DNA of 64,000 nt from Sulfurimonas sp. (GCF_029027585.1 NZ_CP093397.1:1539405-1603404); one strand, 5' to 3'; counted from the stretch's first letter, positions 8,326 through 17,435 are shown. Translations and numbers: made by a program. The notes: generated by a model not told the origin, from the sequence alone.

Positions 8326-9540
8326 ATGAGTGATTTTGCATTTGGAACTTATAGAATTAGTGATTATAATCCACAACATATCCAAAGCTTAAAAGAAGCA
8401 ATAGCATCTGGTATTAAAATGATTGACACATCTTCAAATTATATGGATGGTGGAGCAGAACGGGCGATTGCTTTAGCATTTAGAGAGTTTGATGAAGATA
8501 TAAAAACAAAAGTAAAAATAGTTAGTAAATTTGGTTATATTCAAGGTGAAAATCTAAAAAGACACAAAGAAAAAGCTTTTGATGAAGTTGTGGAATTTTC
8601 ATCTGATTGTTTTCATTGTATCTCAAAATTATTCTTACAAGACCAACTAACACTATCACTAAAACGCTTAGAAATGAAACAAATTGACTGTTATCTTATT
8701 CATAATCCTGAGTACTATCTTCTAGATGCCATAAATAGAGGTATAGAAAAAGATGATAGATTGGATGAGATGTACTTAAGACTTTATAGAGCATTTATGG
8801 CACTTGAACAAGAGGTGCAAAACGGAAGAATACTCTCTTATGGAATAAGCTCAAATAGTTTTTCAAAAGCTCAAAGTAGCGATGAGTTTTTACCATATGA
8901 AGATTTAATAACCATAGCAGACAGAGCGAGTGAAGATGTAGGAAATGATACTCATAGTTTTTCAACTATACAACTTCCTATAAACATACTTGAACAAGAA
9001 GGCTTGAAATGTGCTTCGTGGGCTAAAAAAAATGGCTTAAGAGTTTTAGTTAATAGACCTTTAAATGCACAAAAAGATAATGTAATGTACAGGCTAGCAG
9101 ATTATGATGAGCCACAAGAGTATTATCATCATCTAAATGAGTTGTTAGAAGTAAGTGCTAATGAGACGCTTCAATCCTTGTATAATCTTTTAGAAGAGTT
9201 AGATGCCACAAAACATAAGTTTGGTTGGATTGGGGATTATGATTCATTTTTTTATGCACAAATTTTACCTCATGTAAGAACAACTATTGAAGTGATTGAT
9301 GAAAAGGATAGAGAAACTATTCTTAATTCTATAGACCTGTTTTTTATAGAGTATAGAAAAATAGTTGCTTATGAATGTTCTAAAAATACAAGAGTAAAAT
9401 TTAAAAATTTATTTGAGAAAACCGATTTGTCTATACAAGAGTTTGCATTAAATTTTTTAAAACAAAGAGATAGTATTGATTATATCTTGGTTGGAATGCG
9501 TAAACCTACATATGTGCATGAAATATTAGCTTTAAATTAA
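8326..9540 (+). CDS. Aldo/keto reductase family protein
   Basis: A 404-residue protein with the aldo/keto reductase barrel. The catalytic tetrad is visible as D34 and Y39 in IDTSSNYMDGGAE, K68 in SKFG and H126 in LIHNPE, and the C-terminal block NFLKQRDSIDYILVGMRKP corresponds to the NADPH-binding end of the barrel. It is longer than the usual 310-330 residues, with an added helical stretch around 250-370 before the last barrel element. It should reduce an aldehyde or ketone with NADPH in the cytoplasm; the substrate cannot be told. It stands alone between the ribosomal operon and the nifU-like gene. Confidence 0.85.
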   Translation: MSDFAFGTYRISDYNPQHIQSLKEAIASGIKMIDTSSNYMDGGAERAIALAFREFDEDIKTKVKIVSKFGYIQGENLKRHKEKAFDEVVEFSSDCFHCISKLFLQDQLTLSLKRLEMKQIDCYLIHNPEYYLLDAINRGIEKDDRLDEMYLRLYRAFMALEQEVQNGRILSYGISSNSFSKAQSSDEFLPYEDLITIADRASEDVGNDTHSFSTIQLPINILEQEGLKCASWAKKNGLRVLVNRPLNAQKDNVMYRLADYDEPQEYYHHLNELLEVSANETLQSLYNLLEELDATKHKFGWIGDYDSFFYAQILPHVRTTIEVIDEKDRETILNSIDLFFIEYRKIVAYECSKNTRVKFKNLFEKTDLSIQEFALNFLKQRDSIDYILVGMRKPTYVHEILALN

Positions 9541-9605
9541 AACTTTTATGACATGTTAAGCGATTTTGTCATATTTTATGTGTAAAGAATTAAAAAGGAA
9601 ATTAT

Positions 9606-9881
9606 ATGATTCCATTTACCGATGAAGAATTGATGAATCCAGTAAAAGCTGCGATTGATAAAATTCGTCCATCTTTAGCATTAGATGGTGGAGATATAGA
9701 TTTTATAACAGTTAAAAATGCAAATGTATATGTGCAACTTAAAGGTGCATGCATAGGCTGCGCAAGTAGTTCAAACACTTTAAAGTACGGTGTTGAGCGA
9801 CAACTAAAGATGGATATACATCCAGAACTTACAGTGATTAATGTACCTGTTGGTATGGAAAACGACATAGATAATTTATAA
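9606..9881 (+). CDS. NifU-like iron-sulfur scaffold protein (C-terminal NifU domain)
   Basis: A 91-residue protein consisting only of the NifU C-terminal domain: IRPSLALDGGDIDF, then C49 and C52 in GACIGCASSS. This CxxC binds a 4Fe-4S cluster that is passed to target proteins. The gene has an AAAGGAAATT ribosome site. In Campylobacter a gene of this type also lies just before the TPR protein and murE, so the neighbourhood is conserved. It is Nfu-like in size and should act in the cytoplasm downstream of the main NifS/NifU machinery, which is not in this window. Confidence 0.88.
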   Translation: MIPFTDEELMNPVKAAIDKIRPSLALDGGDIDFITVKNANVYVQLKGACIGCASSSNTLKYGVERQLKMDIHPELTVINVPVGMENDIDNL

Positions 9882-9899
9882 AGTAGTAAAATGAAAACA

Positions 9900-10484
9900 A
9901 TGAGCAAATATAAAACATTAACACAAGCAAAAGAGAATTTTTCTAAATCAAATTTTAAGAGTGCTTTAGAAAAATTTGCAATAGTTTTGCAAGACTTTCC
10001 AAACTCAAAAGAAGCTTATAATGGTGTTATCTTATCAGAGATGGCTCTTAGTGGGGAAGGTGGAGCAGAAGCTCTTTTTGATTATTATGAAATTTTAAAA
10101 GGTGAAGATAAAGAATCTGCAGATAAAATCATTAGTGATATTTTACAAACAATGGACGGTACACTAGATAAGCTTAGTGAAATATTTGCAGAGCCTTTGC
10201 GTGATAGATTAGAATTAGAAGATGGTATATTATATAAAGATTTTAAAGATATTATAGACAATGGTGCGAATTTTAAAGAAACTTTTGAAAATATTATGTT
10301 TTCAACTCGTGTAATTATTACTCAAAAAGAAGATTTTATAGATTTTTTAGATAATTTAATAGAACATGGATTTGCAGAGATGGCACTTACATATTTGGAA
10401 AATGCACTTAGTGTATATCCAAGCGATGAACTACTTAGAAAATTACTTAAAAAACTAGCAAAGAGTAGTAATAGTGAAGATTGA
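9900..10484 (+). CDS. TPR-like protein encoded before murE
   Basis: A 194-residue protein read from the ATG at 9900; an ATG at 9891 would add three residues. The N-terminal part (about residues 8-70: AKENFSKSNFKSALEKFAIVLQDFPNSKEAYNGV) has the helix spacing of one to two tetratricopeptide repeats, and the C-terminal stretch (ALTYLENALSVYPSDELLRKLL) looks like another. Such repeats mediate protein contacts. No catalytic motif, signal peptide or membrane segment is seen. A gene of similar kind lies between nifU and murE in Campylobacter relatives. It overlaps the murE start by 11 bases, which points to coupled translation. The function is unknown. Confidence 0.65.
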   Translation: MSKYKTLTQAKENFSKSNFKSALEKFAIVLQDFPNSKEAYNGVILSEMALSGEGGAEALFDYYEILKGEDKESADKIISDILQTMDGTLDKLSEIFAEPLRDRLELEDGILYKDFKDIIDNGANFKETFENIMFSTRVIITQKEDFIDFLDNLIEHGFAEMALTYLENALSVYPSDELLRKLLKKLAKSSNSED

Positions 10485-11769
10485 ATTACCAAATCAAAAG
10501 TATAAATTTGTTAGTGAAAATTCGTCCGAATGTGATAATAAAACAGCATTTATATTAACCGCACAAAATAAAAAATACCTTCAAAATGCAAAAGACAATA
10601 ATGCTCACTCAATTATAAGCATAAAAGATATATCTCAATTTTTTGGAATTGATAAGATAAAAATAGTTGGTATTACAGGAACAAATGGTAAAACAACAAC
10701 AGCTAGTGCAATCTACTCTTTTTTACTAGATTTAGGGTATAAAACAGCGATGCAAGGAACGCGTGGTTTTTTTATGAACGATGAAGTAGTTGAAGGCAAG
10801 TCTTTAACTACACCAAGTGTACTCAATACATATAAACATATTTATCAAGCAGTAGACGCTGGATGTGAATTTTTTATTATGGAAGTTAGTTCTCATTCTC
10901 TTGTTCAAGAACGAATAGAAGGGCTTTATTTTGAGCTTAAAATACTTACAAATATCACTCAAGACCACTTAGATTTTCATAAGACTATTGGTGAATATAT
11001 CTCTGTAAAAAATAGTTTTTTTCAAGATGAAAGTAAAAAACTTATAAATAAAGATGAACCAAGAGCTGCTTTTAATATAAAAAACACTTTCACTTATGGG
11101 ATAGAAAATCCTTCAACCTATAAATTGATGGCATATTCTCTAAACGATGCATCTAGTGGCATAATACAGCATTTTCAAAATATAGTGCCTTTTACATCTT
11201 CTCTTCATGGTTTTTTTAATCTTTATAATCTGATGGCGGCTATTGGTGCAGTTGATATTTTAGTTGATGAAAAGTTAGAAGAAATTGTGAAAGTGGTGGA
11301 TAATTTTGCAGGAGTAAGTGGACGAATGGAACAAGTTTGTGAAGCTCCAAATGTGATAGTAGATTTCGCTCACACCCCAGATGGAATGCAACAAGTTTTA
11401 AACGCTTTAAAAGAAAAAGAGTTGCTTGTTGTTTTTGGTGCTGGTGGAGATAGAGATAAAGGAAAACGACCTATGATGGGAAGAATTGCTGCAAGTCTAG
11501 CAAAAAAAGTCTATATAACAAGTGACAATCCAAGAAATGAAGACCCGCAAGAGATAGTAGAAGATATTTTAAAAGGCATAGAAGATAGAAGTATCGTAAG
11601 TGTTGAATTAAATAGAAAAAAAGCAATAAAGATGGCACTTGATGAGCAAAGTGAAAAGCAAGTTGTTGTGATTTTAGGTAAGGGTGATGAGTCTTTTCAG
11701 ATAATATATGACAAAAAACTTCCCTTTGATGATAGGGAAATTGTAAGAGAGTTGTTAAATATTAATTGA
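10474..11769 (+). CDS. murE: UDP-MurNAc-tripeptide synthetase, meso-diaminopimelate-adding
   Basis: A 431-residue Mur ligase starting with GTG inside the TPR gene. The ATP loop GTNGKTT is at 69-75, the substrate block EVSSHSLVQERIEG near 137-150, and a carbamylated Lys candidate is K179 in SVKNSFF. DNPR at 351-354 is the motif that selects meso-diaminopimelate over lysine. The enzyme adds the third stem residue to the murein precursor in the cytoplasm. It is shorter than the E. coli enzyme (495) because the N-terminal uridine-binding domain is compact, as in other Campylobacterota. dapB, which feeds diaminopimelate synthesis, is also in this window but is broken. Confidence 0.95.
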   Translation: MKIELPNQKYKFVSENSSECDNKTAFILTAQNKKYLQNAKDNNAHSIISIKDISQFFGIDKIKIVGITGTNGKTTTASAIYSFLLDLGYKTAMQGTRGFFMNDEVVEGKSLTTPSVLNTYKHIYQAVDAGCEFFIMEVSSHSLVQERIEGLYFELKILTNITQDHLDFHKTIGEYISVKNSFFQDESKKLINKDEPRAAFNIKNTFTYGIENPSTYKLMAYSLNDASSGIIQHFQNIVPFTSSLHGFFNLYNLMAAIGAVDILVDEKLEEIVKVVDNFAGVSGRMEQVCEAPNVIVDFAHTPDGMQQVLNALKEKELLVVFGAGGDRDKGKRPMMGRIAASLAKKVYITSDNPRNEDPQEIVEDILKGIEDRSIVSVELNRKKAIKMALDEQSEKQVVVILGKGDESFQIIYDKKLPFDDREIVRELLNIN

Positions 11770-12336
11770 TTAAAATCTTGCATTAACTCCAAGGTAAAGA
11801 CCATTCATATTAGAACTGTATCCTCCAGTTGTATCTTTTAGCTTTTCATAAGAAATATATTTATAATCATATCCAACTTCAAAGTCTAGATGCTCGTTGA
11901 TTGGGATAAAAAAACCTAGACCAAGATTAAAAGAACTATAATTTAAAGAATTTTTAGTTGAGTTGTCATTTTTTATATCAAATATACCAGTTCCAATTCC
12001 AGCTTTAAAATATGGATTTATGTAAATATCCCAGTCAAAACCTTTGATTAGTTCAACATTTAAACCAAACTTATCCCCATCTTTTGCTGGAGGAGTTGAG
12101 AAAACATTTGATGTGTTTTTTAGATATTCAAGAGAAAATTCTATGGCATAGGCTGTTCTAATTCCATAGCCGATTTTTACCTTTGCCATCTCTGCTGAAC
12201 CTGTTGTTTTATCATCATCACTATAAACTTCATTCATATAACCACCACTCATACCGATATAAATTTTTGCTTTTTGTGTATCTTGATTTGAGTATAAAGA
12301 TGTTAAAAGTAGTCCAAGAAGTAGAATTTTTTTCAA
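11770..12336 (-). CDS. Small outer-membrane beta-barrel protein
   Basis: A 188-residue protein with a signal peptide (MKKILLLGLLLTSLYS). The rest alternates hydrophobic and polar residues with repeated aromatic/glycine strands (VKIGYGIRTAYAIEFSLEYL, FKAGIGTGIF, SFNLGLGFFIP, HLDFEVGYDYKYI) and ends in LGVNARF. A C-terminal Phe after alternating residues is the usual assembly signal of outer-membrane barrels. The size suggests an eight-stranded OmpA-like barrel without a periplasmic domain. The physiological role is unknown. It is convergent with murE, one base apart, and divergent from the ferredoxin gene. Confidence 0.7.
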   Translation of the reverse strand: MKKILLLGLLLTSLYSNQDTQKAKIYIGMSGGYMNEVYSDDDKTTGSAEMAKVKIGYGIRTAYAIEFSLEYLKNTSNVFSTPPAKDGDKFGLNVELIKGFDWDIYINPYFKAGIGTGIFDIKNDNSTKNSLNYSSFNLGLGFFIPINEHLDFEVGYDYKYISYEKLKDTTGGYSSNMNGLYLGVNARF

Positions 12337-12452
12337 ATTGTTTGCCTTTTATTTTGCTAATTTTATGAAGTGAATTATATCTAAAAAGTTGCACTATAAC
12401 TTAAAATTTAAAACTTGTTTTCATCCATGAGATTATCTCGTAAAATTTTTGC

Positions 12453-12458
12453 TATAAT
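12453..12458 (+). promoter_or_regulatory. Minus-10 element for the ferredoxin-panD operon
   Basis: A perfect TATAAT preceded by TTTTTGC and a T-rich stretch, 27 bases before the ferredoxin ATG. This is the usual sigma-70 promoter style of the group, where the minus-35 is replaced by periodic T-tracts. Confidence 0.6.
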
Positions 12459-12485
12459 TGCATCAAAATAATAAGGATAAATTAT

Positions 12486-12860
12486 ATGGGAATTCCTCAA
12501 CCAGCATTTTATATATTTAAATGTGAGCAATCAGCTCCTCCAGGTATGCCAAAACCTTCTTGTGTAACACCAGAGACGCAGGACCTTTTTCAATATTTAG
12601 CAGGTAAATTAATGAAAGAAGGAATTATGGGAACAGTTCAACCAATCCGTACTTCATGTATGAATCGTTGTTCTTCTGGACCAATTATGCTAGTTGAACC
12701 TGGTCATGTTATGTACACAGCCTTAACAAAAGAAAAAATAGATAGAATTATTGAAGAACATATAATGGGTGGAAATATCGTAGATGAGTATGTTATAGAC
12801 AAAGAACTGTGGGATGAAGCAATAACTCCAGCAGATATGAAAAAACAGATGGGAATGTAG
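12486..12860 (+). CDS. Thioredoxin-like [2Fe-2S] ferredoxin
   Basis: A 124-residue protein with four cysteines in the arrangement of thioredoxin-fold ferredoxins: C13 and C26 early, then C58 and C62 in RTSCMNRCSSGP, followed by PIMLVEPGHVMYT. These bind a 2Fe-2S cluster and carry electrons in the cytoplasm. The start has AAGGATAAATT upstream and a clear promoter. It is the first of a compact row with panD (9-base gap), ybaB, a PDZ protein and ispA. The redox partner is unknown. The family is often found near hydrogenase or formate-linked genes, but none are here. Confidence 0.85.
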   Translation: MGIPQPAFYIFKCEQSAPPGMPKPSCVTPETQDLFQYLAGKLMKEGIMGTVQPIRTSCMNRCSSGPIMLVEPGHVMYTALTKEKIDRIIEEHIMGGNIVDEYVIDKELWDEAITPADMKKQMGM

Positions 12861-12869
12861 GAAAGTTAA

Positions 12870-13235
12870 ATGTTAATTGATATGTTATATAGTAAAATTC
12901 ATCGTGCAACAGTTACAGATGCTAACTTAAATTATGTTGGTTCTATTACGATAGACGAGGAGCTTTTAGAGGCTTCTAAGATGAGAGTTGGACAAAAAGT
13001 TGAAATTTTAAATGTCAATAATGGGGAAAGATTTTCAACATATATTATTCTAGGTGAGCGCGGTAAAAGAGATATTTGTCTTAACGGAGCAGCAGCTAGA
13101 AAAGTTCACCCTGGCGATAAAATAATCATAGTAGCTTATGCGACATATGATGAAAAAGAGCTTGAAACTTATAAACCAAAAGTTGTGATTTTAGATGATA
13201 AAAATGATATAGATTATATAGCGGATAGTATCTAA
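12870..13235 (+). CDS. panD: Aspartate 1-decarboxylase (pyruvoyl enzyme)
   Basis: A 121-residue proenzyme. The self-cleavage site is G24-S25 in NYVGSITID, which yields the pyruvoyl group on the alpha chain. Other family blocks are [24 protein letters not shown] and [12 protein letters not shown]. It converts aspartate to beta-alanine for pantothenate and coenzyme A. It overlaps the next gene by one base (TAATG), indicating coupled translation. Length matches the family (about 117-126). Confidence 0.96.
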   Translation: MLIDMLYSKIHRATVTDANLNYVGSITIDEELLEASKMRVGQKVEILNVNNGERFSTYIILGERGKRDICLNGAAARKVHPGDKIIIVAYATYDEKELETYKPKVVILDDKNDIDYIADSI

Positions 13236-13552
13236 TGTTCTCAAATATGGGCGATATGAGTAAGATGCTAGAAGGTATGCAAGAAAATGCTGCTAAATTT
13301 CAAAGCGAACTTGAATCTAAAACTTTTAGTGTTAAAAGCGGTGGAGGTTTAGTTGAAGTAAGTATGAATGGCAAAGGTGAAGTAATTGATTTGAATATTG
13401 ATGATTCTTTACTTGAAGATAAAGACACCCTTCAAATCCTTCTTATTGGTGCTTTAAATGATGCAAGTAAGATGGTTCAACAAAATCAAAAAAGTTCTGC
13501 GATGGGAATGCTTGGTGGCATGGGTGGTATGAACCCATTTGCAGGAAAATAA
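13235..13552 (+). CDS. ybaB: YbaB/EbfC-family nucleoid-associated protein
   Basis: A 105-residue protein with a leading helix (MGDMSKMLEGMQENAAKFQ), the core KSGGGLVEVSMNGKGEVIDLNID, and a glycine/methionine-rich tail. The family forms tweezer-shaped dimers that bind DNA and organise the nucleoid. The gene commonly pairs with recR or dnaX elsewhere, but in Campylobacter it lies beside panD and the PDZ gene as here. It overlaps panD by one base and is directly followed by the PDZ protein. Confidence 0.93.
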   Translation: MFSNMGDMSKMLEGMQENAAKFQSELESKTFSVKSGGGLVEVSMNGKGEVIDLNIDDSLLEDKDTLQILLIGALNDASKMVQQNQKSSAMGMLGGMGGMNPFAGK

Positions 13553-14572
13553 ATGTTTAGGCTATTTTTAGCTCTAAATTTTCTTCTTTTAAACTTATAT
13601 GCTTGTAAGGGTGGTTATGACTCTTGCAAACTTAAAATCAAAGACTCAGATGCTGTAAAAAAGTATTCACTTCAAATACCAGTAATAAAAAATCAAAAAT
13701 TAATTTTTTCAAGATATCAACCAAATGCAAAGATTATAAAACATGATCCTTTTCTTTCCCTTTACCTCATTAAAGATAGAAAAAAGTTCAAACATCCTTT
13801 TAAGATAAATAATCATCTAACTCTTGGCATTGCGATAGTGGATAAAAAAAGAGTAAGAGAAGGAAGAATTACAAAAAGACAGGTTGGACTAAATAGTTTT
13901 GCAAAGTTTAGCCAAAGAAGTAAAACTCCAGCTTTGCTTTTAAATAGTTGCTGTGCATTAGAAGGCATCGCAACTTCAAGAGGAATAATTCAAAAAGATT
14001 ATATTGAGAGATTTTTAAAAAAGAAGTATGTAACTTATGGCGATATCGGTATAAGAGTTGCAAATGAAAAAGAACTACTTTTAGTTAAAAGAATAAACCC
14101 ATTTCTAAAAGACAACCCATTTCTAAAAGATGACTGCATTGTAATGCTAAATGGAAAAAAGATTAAAAGTGCTTCTGCGTTTATGAAAAAGATACTTTTT
14201 TCAAGAGTGGGAACTTACCATAGAGTTAAAGTAAAAAGAGGTTCAAAATATCTTACTTTTAAAGTGAAGACTAAAAAAAGATATGGTGGAGGATATATTA
14301 GTGATACTTTTTTAGAAGAAAAAGGAATTTATTTTAGTAATAATCTAACCATAATGAGAATTGCCAATGAGTTTAAAGGTTATGGACTTAAAATTGGTGA
14401 TAAACTTCTTCAAGTAAATGGTAAAAAAGTAAATAATGTTTATGAGATACGAAAGTATATAAGTGATTTTAAATTTAGAGCATCTTTACTTTTTGAGAGA
14501 GAAGATTTTGAGTTTTTTATAAATATTAAGGGTAAAGAAAAAAGTGATATAATTCCACATGCAAAAATTTGA
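13553..14572 (+). CDS. Secreted PDZ-domain protein
   Basis: A 339-residue protein with an N-terminal signal peptide (about 1-18, LNLYAC; the Cys could be a lipidation site, though the lipobox is imperfect). A first PDZ-like region spans about 155-245 (FLKDDCIVMLNGKKIKSASAFMKKIL) and a second about 275-330 (GYGLKIGDKLLQVNGKKVNNVYEIRKYI). PDZ domains bind C-terminal or internal peptides; no protease domain is present, so it is probably a scaffold in the periplasm. Cys pairs (CC in LLLNSCCALEG) may form disulfides. The equivalent Campylobacter gene also sits between ybaB and ispA. Its 3' end overlaps ispA by 14 bases. Confidence 0.7.
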   Translation: MFRLFLALNFLLLNLYACKGGYDSCKLKIKDSDAVKKYSLQIPVIKNQKLIFSRYQPNAKIIKHDPFLSLYLIKDRKKFKHPFKINNHLTLGIAIVDKKRVREGRITKRQVGLNSFAKFSQRSKTPALLLNSCCALEGIATSRGIIQKDYIERFLKKKYVTYGDIGIRVANEKELLLVKRINPFLKDNPFLKDDCIVMLNGKKIKSASAFMKKILFSRVGTYHRVKVKRGSKYLTFKVKTKKRYGGGYISDTFLEEKGIYFSNNLTIMRIANEFKGYGLKIGDKLLQVNGKKVNNVYEIRKYISDFKFRASLLFEREDFEFFINIKGKEKSDIIPHAKI

Positions 14573-15407
14573 GCAGTTTTTATTAGATAATTTACCAACT
14601 TCTTCTAGTATTCATCCTACTTACGAGAAGGCTTTAGGACAGATGCTAATTGCTGGTGGAAAGAGGTTTAGACCTGCACTTTTACTAGGTGTTGTTAATG
14701 CATATAATCCTCTTTTAGCTGAGGGTGCAAGACATGCTGCTTTTGCTGTTGAGCTTCTTCATACTTACTCTCTAATCCATGATGATTTACCTGCAATGGA
14801 TAACTCACCACTTCGTCGTGGAGAGCCGACTTTACATATAGTTTATGATGAAGTAACAGCTATTTTAGTTGGAGATGCATTAAATACTTACTCTTTTGAA
14901 ATTTTATCTGAGGCTCCTTTTTCAGACTATACAAGAGTAAAACTTATAAATATTTTAGCTAAAAATGGTGGACTAAATGGAATGGTTTTAGGTCAAGCGA
15001 TTGACTGTTACTTTGAAAATAAACCATTAAAATTAGAAGATATTAAAATCTTGCATACAAACAAAACAGCTAAACTTATAGCAGCATCTATGCAGATGGG
15101 AGCTATAATTGTAGGACGAGAAGAACTAGGTGAAGAACTTTATGACTTTGGTATAAAACTTGGACTTTTATTTCAAATTCAAGATGATATTTTAGATGTA
15201 ACACAAAGTTCACTTGAAGCTGGAAAACTTACAAATAATGATGAAGATAAAAATAGTTTTGTAACAATTTTAGGGCTAGATGCTGCGATGAAAGAGGCAA
15301 ATATTTTGGCAGATGAATTAAACAAAGAGTTAAATAGTTTTGAGGATAGTTTACAAAGTGAGTTATCCCCAGTACTAACAAAATATATAAATAGACATAA
15401 AAACTAA
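14559..15407 (+). CDS. ispA: Polyprenyl (farnesyl/geranyl) diphosphate synthase
   Basis: A 282-residue isoprenyl chain-elongation enzyme. The first aspartate-rich motif is DDLPAMD at 75-81 followed by RRGEP; the second is DD at 209-210 with D213 (QDDILDV). GGKRFRP at 33-39 binds the diphosphate. It condenses isopentenyl diphosphate with allylic diphosphates to give farnesyl diphosphate for quinones and undecaprenyl carriers. The short-chain spacing of the first motif (DDxxxxD) supports farnesyl or geranyl product length. It overlaps the PDZ gene and is followed at once by a dispersed repeat. Confidence 0.93.
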   Translation: MQKFEQFLLDNLPTSSSIHPTYEKALGQMLIAGGKRFRPALLLGVVNAYNPLLAEGARHAAFAVELLHTYSLIHDDLPAMDNSPLRRGEPTLHIVYDEVTAILVGDALNTYSFEILSEAPFSDYTRVKLINILAKNGGLNGMVLGQAIDCYFENKPLKLEDIKILHTNKTAKLIAASMQMGAIIVGREELGEELYDFGIKLGLLFQIQDDILDVTQSSLEAGKLTNNDEDKNSFVTILGLDAAMKEANILADELNKELNSFEDSLQSELSPVLTKYINRHKN

Positions 15408-15466
15408 ACTTTAGTCACCACAGCGGTGCAAGCGGAGTAAAGGGACCTTGTTCCTTTGCGGGACAT
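15408..15466 (+). repeat. Dispersed structured repeat, copy 2 (after ispA)
   Basis: Starting directly after the ispA stop, this segment matches, in the same orientation relative to the upstream gene, the element at 40030-40092 on the minus strand. Shared blocks in order are CTTTAGT-ACCACAGCGGT, AAGCGGA, AAAGGGAC and TTGTTCCTTT, with only scattered substitutions and one-base gaps over about 58 bases. AAAGGGAC can pair with GTTCCTTT. It encodes no protein. The function is unknown; it could be a mobile palindromic element or a 3'-end RNA element. Confidence 0.7.
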
Positions 15467-15468
15467 AG

Positions 15469-15489
15469 ATGAAGGTTGCCTTCATTTTA
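15469..15489 (+). terminator. Terminator-like hairpin after ispA
   Basis: ATGAAGG (15469-15475) pairs with CCTTCAT (15479-15485) over a TTG loop, followed by TTTTAT. It lies just after the dispersed repeat and 27 bases before the tkt start, and would end the long ferredoxin-to-ispA transcript. Confidence 0.6.
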
Positions 15490-15515
15490 TAGAATAAAAT
15501 TAAGGAATAATAATT

Positions 15516-17435
15516 ATGAGTAATGTAATGCGTCAAAAGATGGCAGATTCGATAAGATTTTTAGCAGCAGATATGGTTCAGCGTGCGAATTCAGGTCACC
15601 CAGGTGCTCCGATGGGACTTGCAGATATCGCTGTTGTTTTAAGTGAACATCTAAATCACAATCCAAAAAATCCAGATTGGTTAAACCGTGACAGATTGGT
15701 TTTTTCAGGTGGACATGCAACAGGTCTTATTTATTCACTTTATTATCTTTGGGGATATGGTTTAGAAATAGATGACTTAAAAAACTTTCGTCAACTAGAC
15801 TCTAAAACTCCTGGGCATCCAGAGTATGGGCACACAGCAGGTATAGAGATTACTACGGGTCCTCTTGGTCAAGGAATTGCTAATGCTGTTGGTTTTTCTA
15901 TGGCTTCAAAGTTTATGGGTGCTCAAGTAAACTCAGATGCAGCTTCTTTAATAGACCATAATGTTTACTGTTTATGTGGAGATGGCGATTTAGAAGAAGG
16001 TATCTCTTATGAGGCTTGTTCCATCGCTGGACATAACAAACTTGACAACCTAATCCTTATCTATGATTCAAATCGCATTACTATTGAAGGTTCAACAGAT
16101 TTAAGTATTAGCGAAGATATAACTAAAAGATTTCAATCTCAAGGTTGGGATGTTTTAGAGTGTGATGGTCATAATTTTGATGAGATAGACACCTGTTTTA
16201 CAACTGCAAAATCAAACAAAAAACCAACTATAATTATTGCAAATACTATTATTGCTAAAGGTGCTGCAAAACTTGAAGGTTCTCATCACGCTCATGGTGC
16301 ACCTCTTGGAGATGAAATAATCGCTCAAGCTAAAAAAGATGCAGGTTTTGATGCTAGTAAAACTTTTCATGTTGATGAAGATGTACTAATAAGATTTAGA
16401 TGCGCTATTGAAGAGGGTGATTTGTTAGAAAGAGAGTGGATTCACTCTAAAAAAACTATGCCTTTAATGGAGCAAAACGAAGCTCTAGATGCTTTAGTAA
16501 ATCATGATTTCTCTCGTATCGAGTATCCTAGTTTTGATAAAGCAGAAGCTACTCGTGGAACTAATGGAAAAATAATGAACGCTATTGCTAAAGGTGTTTC
16601 AAGTTTCTTAGGTGGTTCAGCAGATTTAAGTCCATCTAATAAGACTAACTTAAATGGTATGGGCATCTATCCAAAGGGTAGAAATATTTACTTTGGAATT
16701 CGTGAACATGCAATGGCATCTATCGTAAATGCTATGGCACTTTATGGTCCACTTATGCCTTTTTCAGCTACATTCTTTGTCTTTTCAGACTACTTAAAAC
16801 CTGCCGCTCGTATAGCAGCACTTACTGGCATCCAGCAGTTTTTTATCTGGACACATGATAGTATAGGTGTTGGTGAAGATGGTCCAACACATCAACCTAT
16901 CGAGCATTTATCTCAGTTTCGTGCCTTACCAAACTTTTATGTTTGGCGACCAGCAGATGGAGCGGAAAATATAGAGGCTTGGAAAACAGCTTTAGCTATG
17001 AGCAAATCTCCTTCAGCTTTTGTTTGTTCTCGTCAAACTCTTGCAATTCTTCCAAGTGCTGTAAGTGGCGAGGCATCTAAGGGTGGATATTTACTTGCAT
17101 CTGATGAAAATGCAGTTATTACTTTAATGGCATCTGGAAGTGAAGTTGAACTTGCTCTAAATGTCAAAAAAGCACTAAACGATATTGATGTGCCTGTAAA
17201 TGTTGTTTCAGTTCCATGTTTTGACCTTTTCATTGAACAAGATAAATCATATATCTCTTCAATCATCAAAGAAGGAACTAAAACGGTTGCTATTGAAGCA
17301 GCAAGAGGCTTAGAATGGTATAAACTTGCAGATGAGGTTATTGCAATGGAAGGCTTTGGAGCATCTGCACCAGCAGGTCAGTTGTTTGAAAAATTTGGTT
17401 TCTCAGTAGAATCAATTTTAGAAAAAATAAAATAA
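15516..17435 (+). CDS. tkt: Transketolase
   Basis: A 639-residue thiamine diphosphate enzyme. The N-terminal half has RANSGHPGAPMGLAD, the diphosphate-binding GDGDLEEGISYEA near 155-167 and the substrate histidines in GHPEYGHTAG. The middle domain has FGIREHAMASI and THDSIGVGEDGPTHQPIE. The C-terminal domain follows to 639. It moves two-carbon units in the pentose phosphate pathway and, in autotrophs, links to carbon fixation; many Sulfurimonas relatives use the reductive TCA cycle, so here it is probably for pentoses and aromatic amino acids. It has its own AAGGAATAAT ribosome site and follows ispA as in Campylobacter. Confidence 0.95.
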   Translation: MSNVMRQKMADSIRFLAADMVQRANSGHPGAPMGLADIAVVLSEHLNHNPKNPDWLNRDRLVFSGGHATGLIYSLYYLWGYGLEIDDLKNFRQLDSKTPGHPEYGHTAGIEITTGPLGQGIANAVGFSMASKFMGAQVNSDAASLIDHNVYCLCGDGDLEEGISYEACSIAGHNKLDNLILIYDSNRITIEGSTDLSISEDITKRFQSQGWDVLECDGHNFDEIDTCFTTAKSNKKPTIIIANTIIAKGAAKLEGSHHAHGAPLGDEIIAQAKKDAGFDASKTFHVDEDVLIRFRCAIEEGDLLEREWIHSKKTMPLMEQNEALDALVNHDFSRIEYPSFDKAEATRGTNGKIMNAIAKGVSSFLGGSADLSPSNKTNLNGMGIYPKGRNIYFGIREHAMASIVNAMALYGPLMPFSATFFVFSDYLKPAARIAALTGIQQFFIWTHDSIGVGEDGPTHQPIEHLSQFRALPNFYVWRPADGAENIEAWKTALAMSKSPSAFVCSRQTLAILPSAVSGEASKGGYLLASDENAVITLMASGSEVELALNVKKALNDIDVPVNVVSVPCFDLFIEQDKSYISSIIKEGTKTVAIEAARGLEWYKLADEVIAMEGFGASAPAGQLFEKFGFSVESILEKIK

